Shown: positions 11,144 through 26,317 of the stretch, piece after piece
Numbering within the stretch: position 1 is the stretch's first letter
Layout of the letters: every line of letters begins with the position of its first letter
Origin: Varroa destructor
Lineage: Eukaryota; Arthropoda; Arachnida; Mesostigmata; Varroidae
Length of the DNA stretch: 64,000 bases
Reading direction: 5' to 3'
NCBI RefSeq assembly: GCF_002443255.2
Contig: NW_019211457.1
Coordinates: 49,588,137 to 49,652,136 of the forward strand
Program-made: the position numbers and the translations under genes
Notes under the pieces: model-generated
Told to the model about the DNA's origin: nothing
What the model saw: only the letters and a program-made list of their open reading frames with translations
The model's database searches: none

Positions 11144-14100
11144 GTAAGTATGTGAGACAAATCACTTTAGGGCAATAATGGTAGGCTTTATTACGGGAAT
11201 GCTACAGATAGGTGACCACGCTAGACTTTGTAAACAGGGTTATTTTTAGAGTAAATTTCAGGATGACACGCAATGGCATTTCTAATAGCCTTAGTCTACA
11301 ATTTGTGTAGTCCCAGGATGTTGACGCAACCTTAAATGTAGTATTTTCAAACCTAAAAAGGCTATTTACTTTTCAACTTCCACTGACCTTTCAAAGTTTA
11401 TCGTTTTGTAAAAGTCCCAGGCGCACTAAGAAACCTAAAAGTGGTCTATACCGCTATGTCGTACGTTTGCTGCAATAAATATGACGTACTGTTCTAGATG
11501 CATTTGGAAGCGACTGGGGCCTATTGATCCTATTTTTCAGGATCATTGCCAATAGGCACGAATGTCTGTCATAACATTATGCTACTTCCAGTGACAATAA
11601 GGGCCTGTAAAGTATTATAGTAGTCCTTGAAACAAAAGAAAATGAGGCTGTACCCCTGGCCTGAGAACCTGCTTCATCATTATTCGCATATCGGAAACAG
11701 CTTTGCGAGCCATGTCTACTTTTTCCGGTCGTCACCGTGACAGCACGAGGGTTGCTGCTTCTAGGTGGGGCGAAGAGAACAGATACTGGAGATGGGAACA
11801 ACCGAACTGCGCTTTCGTCATCTGTCTTTATTGAATCCATTGTCTATGTTATCTGGGCGGTTGTCATCGCTTTCTACGGGCAACCAAACCGCCTTCACCC
11901 CCGAATCTTTTACATCCCACTCTGTATCGTCTTTTCACCCTCACGTTCTGGCTGTCTCACTTCCATTTTTCCTCTTTTTTCATAGTCGCAGCGTCAGCGT
12001 CACTCAGCAATGACACTTTCTAAAACAGCGTTTGAACACCCTGCCTCTTCCGTTGCGGTCCACATAGATGGGAGCTGCCCCTAAGTCTGCCCTCATGTAC
12101 ATTTTGGAACCATCTAGAACCTCCCGATCCCGAAAGCTTAAAGGCTCTTAGTTCGTCGTTCTTGTCGGCGTCGTCCGCACGAATCCATCTCCGGAAACAC
12201 TGAATTTGTCCTATACTTGGGCAGATTCCATTTCACAATGGCCAACCGTCGGCCATTCAGGGATAGCGCGCTCCGAATATAGCTTACAGTGGAATGGAGC
12301 TGGTGCTGAGACCTGATGGGGCTGGTCGGAGAACAGAAGACGCAGGAGCTAGAAGTCCAGAGTAGCTATGGACAATGTGGTCCTGCGTGTAATACTCTCG
12401 ATTAACATTTGTTAGATCAAGCCGAAGCGAAGCAGCGAGCTTCTATTCGTCTCAATTGGATTCGATTTTGGCTAACTGCCTGTCTGTCGCAACCGCCATC
12501 AATACCTTTGTCGTAGTCGTGGATTAGTCCAGAAATGGTCCAGCGACCGAATGACAAACAGTTCGGGGGTAGATTTTAATTAGCGCTATTCTTTTATTTC
12601 ATTTGACTCCGATAGGCAGACAATCACCCTTTGGTTCGCTGTCGTTCTCACATACCCTTCCCGTTCATTTCTACGTTTTAAGCTTATCCCATATTAAGCA
12701 CGAGCACACGAATCCCTTCGAGTGCTATCGATCTAATCATTCGATCGCCCATACGTCGTGCAGTATTGTACATAAGACCATGTGGGACTAATCGACTAAC
12801 CTCCGACTGCAGTTTCACTTCTGTTCGTAGTAATATTATCTAATCGTCTCAAGTCGTGGGAAGGGGAATTCATGCTTTTGGCATATGGCTATGGAGTGGG
12901 TATCTCTTGGTATCACAAGCCCCATCCCTTGCCCGCCGTCTTGGAGTGGAAAAAGGGGAATAAAATTAATCATTTATGGATTAATTTCGGAGGTTTTAGA
13001 AGAGCAGGACAGCATTCAGGTCATGTTCCCAAAGCTGCTGGAAGTCTAAATAGACTTAAGATAGAGCGCCTTAGAGATGAGTGAAATTTGCTGTATGTTA
13101 TGATGAAGAGAAAAACGTTGCCCAGACTTATAAAAAAACGGACGCGATTTATGGTCAGAAGAACGATAATTTGTGTCGTTTTGGTTCTGGAAATTTCGAT
13201 GTGAAAGAGGATCCCCGTAGTGGTCGGTTAACTGCGAAGAAAGCTGATGACATTTTTGCCAATGTTTAACGAAGCGTACGTGAATAATCATGATATCGCT
13301 AAAGAACTAAATGTTTTTACCATTAGACAATTTTAAATTGTTTGAAGAAAACTGGCTACAAAAAAAAACAAAAAAACAAAAAAAAAAAAAGCTCGATATT
13401 CAAGTGTCATATAGAGCAACGTAAAATAATTTATTAGCCAAATCAAGCCATTTTTAGAGTGGTTAATTGCGGGCGACGAAAAGTTGACTAACCATGTTCA
13501 AATGATGAAACCAAACAAAGGGACAAAAAAAGGATATGCTCCACAATCTGTAGAAAAGCCCAGACTGACACCACAAATGGTCCGTGAGTCGCTACCGTCT
13601 GATAAAACAATAAAAATTCTATAAACAACTAACAATATTACAAAAGCCCATTAAAATAGTCGACCGAAAGAGAGGAAACGCCATCTTGCACTACTACGGT
13701 AGCGAAGTATTTACATTTATCCGGCAAAAATTGAGACAAGTTGGGTTAATCTTGCACCATCAGACTATCATGTGTTTCCAGAATTTTTTTAATCATGTTA
13801 ATTTAATATTAATGGAGAGATACAAAAATCACTTGTCACAATTTTTCGCCGAAAGCACAAGGGTGCTACAGCCTACGAACGAGGTACATTTGGATTAACT
13901 GCTATAGTAGATTCTGGTGGAAAGAGCTATTACAATCCAAATAACTTAAGTACAACAATTAATTTATCTAGCTTTTTTAGGACTTTTAAAGTAACACCCA
14001 CTGTCAAAGGAACAGGGACCAGCCTTTTGCTTTTGATGAAAAGCCGGAATATGAATATTATTTTGAGCTAGACGTAACACAGTACCGTTAACGACATACA

Positions 14101-17100
14101 TAAAGAAAGAAAGGAATCCACAGTAGGAAGAAGATCGTTTTTCAAAAGCCCAGATAGTTATTACCAAGATAACTCTGAGGTTTGCAACGAAACAGAAACT
14201 AACGGTGCTTATACATATAGAACAGGCTTCATAGAAAGGGCTTTTAATATGTTTCAAAAGTAAATGGATAGAGTTGCCAAGTCTCTTTGGGCTATGGTGT
14301 TAGTAAAAAAAAAAAAAAACAGTAGAAGGCTATTAGTCAAAATGGCATATATTTCGTTTGGCAATGTTATTTTAAAATATGAAAATCTTTGCCTTAGTTT
14401 TGGTTTAAAATACTTTCCTGATATTATATATATGTATATATCCTGAGTCTGTGAAAGACTGATTAGGCTCAGGCATGCCAGCAAATTTTAGGAAAACTCG
14501 TCTGTTGAAAAAGCTAAAGATGACATCTATCAGTGTTCATGAATTTATGTTTGTCTGTATATATGTTGTAGATATGCATGCGTAGGCCATTTACCCTATA
14601 GACTCACGAACACACACAGACGTACACATTAGGTAGTCACATAGGTTATCTATTCACTTTGAGAAAATTATCATTTCTTTGTTTTATCAGGATTCAGCTG
14701 GAAGTAGTATTTGGTTTATGATAACTAGCTTACATTGGACATTATAATTATTTGTACTTAGCAGGGAATTACTCGCATACTAGCTGAAATTAAAGTGGTA
14801 CCTCGAATCGTAAAGTGGATTCTAGTGGTATCGCTCGATAGCTCCTTTCAACCTCGTGGCTAGAGACGGACTGATCTTTTGTGCTGTAAATGACCACAGG
14901 CGACGACGGGCCAAATTCGACTTCATTCTGAATAGGCGCAAGCGTACCGTAAGACTCTTAGCCAGCCGGTTCCCATAAACACACAGGGCTATACCCCTGT
15001 CGCACGTATTCATCATCAGATGACCGCCTCGCTATCACTTGGTCCGCGCCAGAGGTGTATGAAAGAAACACAGATGTGCCGTATTCATCGTCACCCTCAT
15101 CATGAAGCCCTGGTAGCTACAGTGGCTGTACACCATAGCTTTGCAATAATCGCCGGCTAACAAGCCCCTCCACTTCATGATCTCCTAATCTCTATTATAT
15201 GAATGCCTACGTAAGCATTCCCATGATCATGCGTTGTGTCTAGTTCAGGTTAGCGCGTTACCATTCAACACTGTCTTCTTCTGAGTCTTTCTCTTTTTGA
15301 AAATGCTTCGCTAGCTAACGCGCGTCAGTGAAACCGAGACGATCTGACCCCGTCAAGCAGAAGGCACATATGCCGATAGGGCGCGGTTTTCTTTCGACCT
15401 GCGGGTACGCGTCTAGCACTAGGTGTCACTTCTACCGCTACTGGCGGCTACCCTCCCTCTACCCCTCCCGTTTCACTCTGTATCGCTCTGTGCTTTTTCT
15501 CTGTCAGTGCTCCCGCGGAGACAGAAGGAAACGACTTGCCACTCGATGGTCTCTGCCCGGCCAGCGTCTACTGTCAACGGGCTGACCGATTCTGCAGGAG
15601 CTTAACTGACCGAATGAATGTTTATCTCGTAAATAAGCCAACTTGCGCAGCATCAGATAGCTGCTGTACGTGTAGAGCGAATAGATAGCACTCGATAGCG
15701 CACTGAGCTGAACTGTCGCTGCCATCGAAGCCTTGGAGTGTCATTGCCGCCGTCGCTTCTACCATCTAGTGGCCGACGTAGCGGCGCGTTGCTCGTGAGA
15801 ATGAAGCCTGTTGTCCTCACGTTTGTATACAACGAACGCGAAGGATAAATTAAAGCAAGATTGTTGACATAGCTGGTTGCCGTAAACCATTGGATAGATT
15901 CTTTGAGGCGCCAGACGTACGGTTAAGAAGGTGCCGTACAGGATAAAAGGATGGGGCTCGAGCCGAAACGAAAACTTTTGCTCTGGCGTCTGGTCTTGTA
16001 AGATATGACGTACAGAAAATGCTAATATAATCACCATACAGTTCGTTAACACTGGAGTTAGAACTAATTCTTGGTGTTGGACTAGATATGTTTGTTGCAT
16101 TTAGCAAGAATAGCGCGGAAGAAGCTTACTTGACATGTTGGGTTTGCTTGCATTAGACCTCTGATTATAACCGGCAATGCTGAGTTAAGCGGGCCGATAC
16201 CATACATGAACTAGACAAACGCTATCAATTTTATCATGTTTTACTTTGATTCGATAAAAAACAACACTAAATTTAGTTTAGAATGTAGTTTAGGGTAAAA
16301 AATATTTTTCTCAAATTACTCCTAGCAGTTTTTAAATGAGTAGTATAAGCGTTTGTTATACGATAGGGTATTTAAGACTGATTCACATGGTTATTTGTTC
16401 ACCAGGAAGTAGATGCAACCTCTTTAAGGCATATAGATTTCAGGTAGGTCAAGAAAATCGTTTGAAAAACGTCGCGTAAAATTGGTACCGAAGTCTCGTG
16501 GGAACTTTGGTACAGCGAAGTAATCGGTGGTCGTTACTGCTGCCGCTGCTATCGCAGAAGACGCTGTTCATGCTGATTGTGATGCAGCGCAGTGACCGCT
16601 TTGCTTATCCACGAAAACAGTGAAAGACTGAAAAGGCAACAGAATCTAGCCTGGTCGAAAATTCGTCGCCGCGGACTCTGATGAGCTCGATGAGCGGAGC
16701 GGCAAGGTGGCATCGTCTTCTGTCTCATCTCGCCGTTGCCGGGCGGCCGCCTTGGTTGGTTGGCAATGCGCGGCTGGAATGACGCTTCGAGCTTTGAGCT
16801 GCGATGTCTCATCTCACCGTATCGAGGCGAAGTTCCTAGTAACGATACTTCTGTCTTGCGCTTGCGTGTAATCATATTCTTCGTTCAATCTTTAGATGTT
16901 TCTGCATGCTTCTTCCTAGCTTGCTGGCAGGCCAGCTGCCTGCTTTGGCTTTCTCAAGCGGAATTTTGTTCTTTTTCCTAATACACAACACCTGCTGCTG
17001 TCACCGCTGTAATCAGAGCGGCCGCCGTCGCTCAGGCTGAAGGGTAGCTAACTACTTACAGCGTGCCAAAGGTGACAGCAGGCAGTATATACTGACCCTT

Positions 17101-20100
17101 AACAATAAAACAGAGTAGTCCCCTGGTAATGGATGCGTTCAAAGCATATGTACCAAGCTGACATACACCGACTGAACAACATAGTAAGTTGACAATAATT
17201 GAAGCCCCACTACGGAGCCAAGCAAGAAAAACAAATTGCTAGAAGTAAACTCCATTGTAGACGCTCATTATAGTAAAATAAGTTGATGACCTAGCGCACA
17301 GGTCGGTGCATGTTAGTTCATAATACGTTCTGTAAGACGCTGCAGAAGAATTGCTTGTCGCTAACTGAGTCGGTTGAAGTTCAGAGGTCAGATAACGCGT
17401 GTTGTTACTGTTGTTGTTATTACTGAACGAGGTCCAAAAAGAGGTGACGCGAAACAAACGTCTTTGTTAGTCACCAACAGAAGAAAGGCGGATATATAAT
17501 GGAACAAGAAGGCGGTCAACTAGATAGTCGCTTATACAGAAGTATTCGCGTCAAGAATCAGCCCCGCACTGCTCTGCTTTTTGTTCTTACGATCACTAAT
17601 TTTAAGGTGGAGGCTACAACAGCCCAAATTTTATGTTTTATTACGGGCAGATGCACTCAATGTTTACATCGAATTCAAATTGTTGAACAAACATTTGTGT
17701 TGAACTTAAGATCACATGCGCTATTCATGTGATGTATAGATATTTTCTAACGACTACCGTTCTATCTGTATGTATAACTTCCTTAGACATCCCGCACTGG
17801 AATAGATAGAATATTAAAAGCATAGGAATCGATGATGTCAAATGTGATCTTCACCATTGCTGTTTTCAATAGTACTCAGGGCATGGTTGTGTGTGAGTGA
17901 ATATGACGGAATGGAAGGTGAACGCGAAGGGCAGACGGTCCCGGTCTTCGCTGAAGTCTCCATCGTCCTTTTCTTTCCTCTTCCTATTACTACCCCTCTC
18001 GTTTCCTCCTCTGCTATCTCCTTTCCTTTCAACGTTACTCGCAATAGAGGTGATGGACGAAGTCAAACCAAAGCAGTGGCACCAGAGCGACATAAAAATA
18101 CAGTCAAACGATCATACGGGTACAATTTCAGCTTCGAGGATGCTGAGATGGGCACGTCAGCGGCCCCCGACTCGGCTGAAATAGGGACAAAGCCTAGCCT
18201 AGAGTGAGTCCAGAAGGCGAGTGCACTGGGGCAGTAAAGGAGATCCTCCTTCATACATCGTTTTTTACCTTGCACTCCGATGTAGTTTACTCCATTCCCT
18301 CTTGCTATGCGGCGATGAAGGGGTTCGCTCCTCGAGACTTTATAATCTCTAGCGGTTACAGCAGACAAAATCACACTAGTTGGCCGCGGCAATTGCGCAG
18401 GTACTTCTAGAGTGATTTCTAGTTTGAGGAAGTTTCCTCACTCCCTCTTACTGAAGCATGTATAGTAATACGGAGTTATCCGCTGTTAAACCGATATACT
18501 TACAGGCATACATACACCGATTCGCATATATCAGCCTCCGCCTCACACACAGACATATACGAATGTATACTTCGGCAAACGCCAAAACACGTTCATAAGC
18601 GCGCACAACTCTTTCCTATGTGAACTACACAGCCAGCTGTCACAGGAAAGATTTGCCGCTCGGCCCTACAAGCGTTTATACGCACGTAGAGGGAGCATCT
18701 AGATTTGGAGCCTGAATTGCTCGTGGGGCAGCAAATGCTGACATCAAGGGGATGACTTTTTTATCGAGGTGGCCGATTGACCCTAGACTTTTCAACCACT
18801 TGCCTGTGCATTCGTCCGGACGCTACATAGAAGAACAGGCTACTACTATTTGTGTTCTCGGTGTTAGTGACGACGACAATGCTTGTGGCTGCTAGTGGAA
18901 GCTGTCGGTCATGTAGAAACTCCGGCAATTCAACGCCAGTCATAGTGTTTCCAGTGGCGGATTGCGCTCGAAGACATTCCCACCGACCGCACTACAGCAC
19001 TCTTGCGGCTGCGCGTGCGCCCCTGTCGCTCTTTCCAGGCAGGTTTTTCAACCTTTCTGCGATAGTTGGCGGTCTGTAAGAAGACGAAGAATGCGACGCC
19101 GAAGATGCCTGTTTCCTTCTACTTGATTCTCTTTTTTCGACCCCCACTTCCTCCCTCCGTACCTCTTCCGACGGACGTAGTTCTGGTGACTGAGCTTGTG
19201 GGACCGGGAACAAGTGCAAAGAGTTGAAATTTACATTTTTATTCGAAACCAAGCAACTTTGTCAGTAGCAGCAGCAACGGCTCAATCCAATTCATCGCCA
19301 TTATCATCAGTGGCTCCATCGTTACTGCCACCATAGGATGTTATAGCGGTCTATGCCATTCTCCTCAGGCTGACGGTGCTATACCACCACTACGCCCGGG
19401 AGCGGTAACGGTAGCGGCAGCAGCACAAGCTAGCTTCTTCTTCATTTTCTTTCCGCTCCCCTTTCTCGTGTTCGCGCAGAATTCACTGCCATGGTCAATG
19501 CCGCCACCACATACGTCCGCCATGTTTTTTAGTTATTGTATTTTCTTTACTCCTCTGGAATGTGGAGCAACCGGCCAGGTGTCAACCTCAGCCCCCAGCA
19601 ACGCTGTGACCTCTGGCTAACCTTCTTTTCGCCTGCTGCCCCCACCACTATAGCGGCGCTGCTGTTCATGGTCCTGATGGGACTGCCGCTGCTGCTGCTG
19701 CCGGTGGTGTGGTTTTTTGTCCGTACGCTATGTCGGATCTCTCTGTGGACACAATGAAGGACGGCATGGCCGTTACTGCTGTTGCTGGACGCATCTCCTT
19801 TTTCTATCATAGTGCTAGCTACTGCTAGGGACTCTGTACGGAAAATGTTGGAAAAAGCTCGGAATTGAAAAGCAAGAAATGGCTTAGTGGAAGGTAGGGG
19901 AGCGTTGTATTTGAAGATGACGTGATCGAATAGTTCAACTACGTCGTCCTGCAACGGTCACATAGAGATCAGCCATACGACATCATCGAGTCGTTTTACA
20001 TAGTGTATAGCAGGCAAGCAGGTGACGACGATATGCTTCTCACCACAATACTACCATGGTCCTGTGAATCATCGATGAGAAAACGCCAGTGCTTACTTTG

Positions 20101-23100
20101 ATACATTTAATCTGCCGCTAATCATGCAGCTGTCGTCGAAAAACCCCGCTGTCTGTCGCTGCCACGATCAACACTATTCGGAGCAAAGGACCCTGTCTAT
20201 TGCCGCAGACTAACACTGCCTGTTTGTTTGTATTTCGTCTCCTCGTCGTCGTGCCCCTCCAACTGGCCGGTGAGAATCTGCAATCCGGGAGCTGTGCGTT
20301 GCCTCCGCCGCATTTGCATTAAATCACCGTGATGCTGCGTCTGCGACGGCGGCGGCAGAGTGGCTTCCGAGCGACGAGTTGCCGGTTGTTCTACTCATAA
20401 CGCTGCCCCAGCCACCTGTACCAATCGAGGGCTACCGCCATCATGTTGACTACCCTGATGCAATGATGTTTACCCAACGAACTCGATTTCACCGTTGCCC
20501 TATTCGTTCGTGTCAGCCTGCTAGATGCGTATGAGCGGCGCATAGAAGCGCATATTCGACAAGAGCGTTCGAAGTGGGATAACCGTTAGATGGGGGATTT
20601 GAGGAAAACGGGCGGGGGGATAGAAAATTGGTGGCCAACTTTGCTCTTTCATCATTCGTTCTCATCGCTTATTTCGTTTACGTATATTTACACTAGAAGT
20701 GCATTGTACGAGATAAAGATGAAATTTGCAGTCGGCGAGTGGCATTTGTATAGCTTCGAGCGTATGTGTGCGAGTACATGTGCGCGGACGGCGTTGCCGT
20801 ACTGCCTGCATGTTTATATCCTTCTCTCGCTTTCGAAGCAAACGTCTGTCCTGGCATGTACATGATGAACTATTATAAGGCATATATATTTTTGCTGCAT
20901 GAATAACTCCTAACGCTACATTCACGCTGTAAGCGGTTAAGCGAGAAAGAGTTTGATTACAACAGAAGACCAATGACTCAGTAGAAATGCAATGAAGGGT
21001 ACTCCACCGCATCCCGACTGGGGGTAGATCGTATCGCAACGATACATGTCACACCTTAAATTTGCAAAGAATTTTTTATGAGAACAGTTGGCATAGTCGG
21101 ACCTGAGACCTACTAATGAAACGTTTGCGTAACTTTTGTCTCTAATCGACCTATTAATTGCCCATCCGTCTATGTGGATGATCAAGTGGTTTGTACAAAA
21201 AGTACTTGTAAATGCAAAATGAGAAAAAAAAAAAACTTTTCGGACGTACGTTTTGTGTGCAATTTTTTTTGGATAGCACTGACACAAAAATATACGCAGT
21301 AAAGCTAACGGAATCATTGAGTTGACGTTCTACGCGTGCCCACTTATGTCCTTTTGGTGTTATAGCTCGTAGGAAACGGAGTCCTGCGGCATGACGGCTG
21401 CATCCAACACTGCCAGGATATGGAATCGAAATAAAAAAAAAGGATCTTAAAAGCATCTTTGTCGTCGTCTCACGCCATAATCTTTCAAATAATCGTGTAC
21501 GGTACCCGTATATATTTGTTGTGTTGTCGAATTTGTTATTGAATTCGACGTTTAGCAGACGGGCTAATTAAAACGGATGTGGCAAGTGGTATTAGTATAA
21601 GGCAGCGTCTCCTTTTGTACCGCGTTTCAGGTTAATGAATCCAAACCACTATAGCAGTACAGCAGCGTCCTGTATGTATACATACACATATGTAGGAAGT
21701 AGGACTCACTTCGCAACATCGGATTTAGCGCGTTGACAATTACAACAACGGTACTGCCAGCTATGGTCAGGCGGTTTTGCGGCTGGTTGACCATATCAGC
21801 GACGGTCCAATCGGCAAGTTACGTCGCCGAGGATAACCGATACGACAACACGAGTCGTTGCACAGGGTCGCGGCGTCACCAAATCACATTACCTCGCGTG
21901 CCACTTAACAGCGTCTGTGTGTATCACTAAAAGCAGGTGGACTGTAAGAAAGCAGTAGAACGGTCATTTTGAGCATCATCACCATCCGCAGCAACAACGC
22001 TAGCGACAGCGACGACACGAGTCGATCTGCCTCCGAAAACGAAACCGTTGTTGCTTTACAACGGCAATTTTCGTTAGCGTACTTACTAGCTTGTTCCCTT
22101 TGGTTGCACGGCTGGTTGCTAGTCCACGTTGCAACTTCCCTCAGTCAGCCGCATCAGCAGCAGCTGGTGAAAAAACGACGAAAATGAGAAGATCACACGG
22201 GAAAGAAAATTTCGGTGTCTCAGTAAACGGCGACAACATCGGAGACAGCGCGAGCCCAGCTAGCTAACAGCCAGCAGATCACTCGCAGCACTCGTGGTAT
22301 TGCTGTCGATCAGCAGATATTTCCGTGGGTGGTGTGACGGGCTTGACGCCGACGCTGTTACGGCAGCGTCATGGCTGGCTGCCGGACAAGCGCAAGTTTT
22401 AGCTTCGGCATCGCCGGTTACAATAACAGCAGCAGAATCAGCGGTCTTTCCTCTGCAGCGCTGCCATCATTATTGTCATCATTGCGCGTAAAACGAGGAT
22501 GATGGCAACAAAAATCGACGACGGCGGTGGCACCGCCGTAATAAAGTTAGGTATCAATTTATTTGCACTTATCCGTCTCGTTTGATGATAGCAATGATCG
22601 GATAGCGGTAGTATCAGGGCTGTTGGATGCGATGCGGCCTAACGGTGATTCCGGACGCAGAAGTCGAGGCGATTCATTATAATAGTGATATTGATATTAA
22701 TGAAAGGCATGTAGAGTACGACTGTCATATGTTGCAGCAATACGAGTAACAGAAGTCGTAGACAGGTAATTAAATCGAAACGTGAAAATGCCTGTCGGGC
22801 GTGCGTTCTGAATTGAGAGGGACGTTACGTACACGGATGGTCGCCAAAACGAACGAGTGCTAGTTGAAAGAGGAATATGACAAAGATTACTTGGCAAATT
22901 TATGAAAGCAACAAATGCAAAAATAAGTATAATCGGATAGAACTAAAGTCGTCCTGGTGCTATTGCTGTTACTGCTTTATTGTATCTCCGCTCGCTTTTC
23001 CGGATTTATCTGTGCAGAACACAGAATGTTTATCTGTTGTTACGACCCAGCTCGATGAAATACACAGACTGAATGTATAATACATGTACTGGCCGCAGCT

Positions 23101-26100
23101 GAATACCGAAAACAGACCGAACGCAAGACACAACAGTAACAAACGTCTTCTTAACGTATCGGCGCCGTTAAAAGCTATGGCAGAAGCACTCGAGCCTCAA
23201 TGTCCATTCTGTCTGTAGGAAGAGCAGTAGCAACGGGCCACAAACGTTAGATAGGCCATGGCACTGACCAACACTGTTAAAAGGCCGAATTAGCAGTGGT
23301 GACAGTCAGCGTGGCGTTTGGGAAATGTGTGCCCTCTCGTTGGATGTCTTGTTGCTCATTTCAATTTTTAGTTTCCTTCCGTCCTTGCTACCGTGGCTGC
23401 TGTCGTTTTTACGTTATCATGGAGTGACGACCAAACGGATCTTTCCCCTTTTGGCTGTCGCGTGATTGCCCGCTAAAAACAACGTCAGAGGAACAGATGG
23501 AGGCTCCGTCGATGTCGAGCAAGGTAGACTATATATACATATATATCTATCCGCTAAAGGCAGCAGTATCGATAAAAAAAAGCACATCACTAAAGAGACC
23601 AGATTATTTTCGTTTCGCTGTTATTATCGTATATCGTAATTGCTTGGGAGAGCGCAACAGTTTCTGCTTTCCTAGGGCGTCCGTCTGTTCAAATTTCTGA
23701 TGTTTTTTGAAAGCGTCAGATCGTCATAAATCAGTGATAGGCTAATACAAAATATATTCGTTACAAAGAAAGAAAGAAACGGACAACATCATTTTGAAAT
23801 ATGTTTAATTTGGGACGAATAAGTAATTTTCCATTTAATCGGATAACTTATAATAGAAATTATCGTTGAATTGTGGAAACCTTGCACAAACTATTGCATA
23901 ATAGAGAAGTACTTCAATGTTATCGAGGCGTCTGGTGAGCAGTACAGAACGATTTATTTGAAGGTCCTTCGAAACGAATCGGCACATTTAACTTCCCTCT
24001 AAATATGCTTGTTTCTGGGTGGACATCAGCTTTGACCTGTCAAAACAAGGCGGCCCTAGTGTGTCTTGTAGGCTTGGCTACGTAAAGAGGCCATTGGTAG
24101 TGCAGTCGACATTATTATGGGACCAACATTGCTCGCGTCGAAACAAATCATGACACCTATTTGTCAAAATAACGCACATCATGAACAACAAGACGCAGAC
24201 AGGGAGAATCACCTAATGCGAAAATGGTTGTCGACCGATGTCTGACATAAATGTACGTCTGCACGTATGCACGCGCTGTGCTAATGTTGTCACAACTAAT
24301 TGGGCATAATAATCATATTAAAATACACAGCTGTACGTATAACAGGGGAAACTTGCATGCTTCAAATACGCAAAGAGGAAATTGTGCTATTCCCGTAGTT
24401 GCGACATAGTAATAACAGTCGCAGTAGTGATTAGCTACAATGACCAAAAATAATTAACAGAAAATGCGTTCTAACAACTAAGTGCTAGCAGTCTCGAACA
24501 TTTCAACATACCGTGATCGTGTTCCAGCTCAAGATATATCAGAGCTTGGTTAACACCATTACGAAGTACAACACTGACACAATCATGTAAGCTGCAGACG
24601 GAAAAGTAATAAAATAGAGAGGACTTCAACATCGGTTACAAGTCCTCACTGGAAACAGCATAAATGCAGTCGATGCTATTTTTGCGTTTTTGTACACGTG
24701 CTATCAATGCTCAGTGGCAATGGCTTGCGTTGTTTCAATGGCGTTGGTATACTGAATGAGGAAGCAGATTTGAGTCAAATTTATTTATGGATGTTCTGTA
24801 TTACATCGGCTTAGGCTAAGGGTCTGTCGACAACAGGAGTGAAGTCGGCGCTAGTGAAGTTGTCCTGCTACTTATGATAATACAACAGTTGATACTGTTT
24901 CCCTCGGCCGCCATGCCATTTTTTAAAGCGCATCTCGTCTGGACTGTATTCGAAGCAAGGCGACGAACCACGAGGATGATGATGTAGAGTCCGTGAGTCG
25001 CAGACGAGTAATCGTTAATTTCTATAGACGTTGTCACATAACGACATAGCATTGGTGTTTCATAAACGTTTACCGTCGTCTTGCACTGCAGAAACAGGTT
25101 CCGTTCTGATAAACTGCGACCCTTCTAATCACGCCAAGTCATTGTCGATGTAGCAAGAGATGTTTCATATTCCTATGAAGCTCTATACGAAGAGTTAAAG
25201 CTCTAAAGGATGATATATTCTATTAACTATTGCTACTGATACGTCTGTAATAGCCATATCTGTCAAGCAGGGAGCCTGCGTCAGTGGAAACAAAGCTTTC
25301 TCATTTAAGTTGTTTTCTATCCAACTTAGTCGTGGCTGCTCGCCTGTATCATCAGTTTTATTTGGGTTCACTCGAGAAGTTACCGTAAATCTCTGTCGTC
25401 CGACATAAATGGAGAGAAAGAAAATGAACCGATATATTTGTTGTGCTAGTCTCATTAGATACCTGTTAAGTGAAATGTTGTAATAACAACGCTGGACCCT
25501 TCCTTCTCGATTTGGTCACTCGTTATTTTCCTACTTTACGCTGTGATTGTCGAGCAATGTCGGCTAATGATTGCGTTTGCTAGGAAGGCTACACCAAATA
25601 TGGCTGTGTCTGTCGGCGCATGTGTCTCTGTGACCGTGTGCATCTACGTAGACCGTAAGATTTATTTTTGCAGTTGGATGATGCGGAAAACTAGGGTTCG
25701 TTCGGTTTAGACGTAGTCCAAATTTAGTACGCTTCCCGACGGATAAGTGACGATTCATTAGAGACTGGTACGCGACTGAAATGCATATCTGTTAACAGAA
25801 ATCTTGCTGTACTCATTTTCAATCAATAATTACCAAGCTTTTTTTCTTCACAATAGCGTTAAAGCCGCTATGTAACACAGCGTAACCGTGTGTGTTATAA
25901 AGTGCAAGTCTCAGCTGGAAGGACATGTCGTTCGCAATCATCCAAATTGAGCCTGGAGATAGGAACAAACATTCGTATCAGTAGTATGCTTGATACTCTA
26001 ACAGCAGTGCAACTGTAAAAATATGATTTAAGGGAGAAATAATACATAATATATAATAGCTATGCCGTGAAACGGGGAAAGGGCAGGTAAATGCGGATGT

Positions 26101-26280
26101 GGACGCTAACCCAGATGCTGATGTTGTGAGCGTATTTTTCCTGTCTGTCTCGCACATACACAGTCAAACAAACAAACAGACAAAAATACTACTAAAATGA
26201 CACGTGCGCCCTCTATATGTCCTTCGTCAGCCTCCGGGCCCATTTTCATTTTTCGCGGCCGTTTTAGGGTGCCTCACATC

Positions 26281-26317
<37 letters not shown>

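Noticed and set aside
10941..11249. MEF2-type sites (CTATTTTTAA at 10941, TTATTTTTAG at 11240) flanking the first exon
   Set aside because: The motif is attractive for a muscle-linked gene, but about one per 4 kb is expected by chance in AT-rich DNA; further matches occur at 1378 and 1894.
19547..19954. 135-codon minus-strand open frame in the large intron
   Set aside because: It starts with TTG rather than ATG, is Ser/Thr-rich low complexity, and has no recognised domain; it lies in a stop-poor GC-rich patch.
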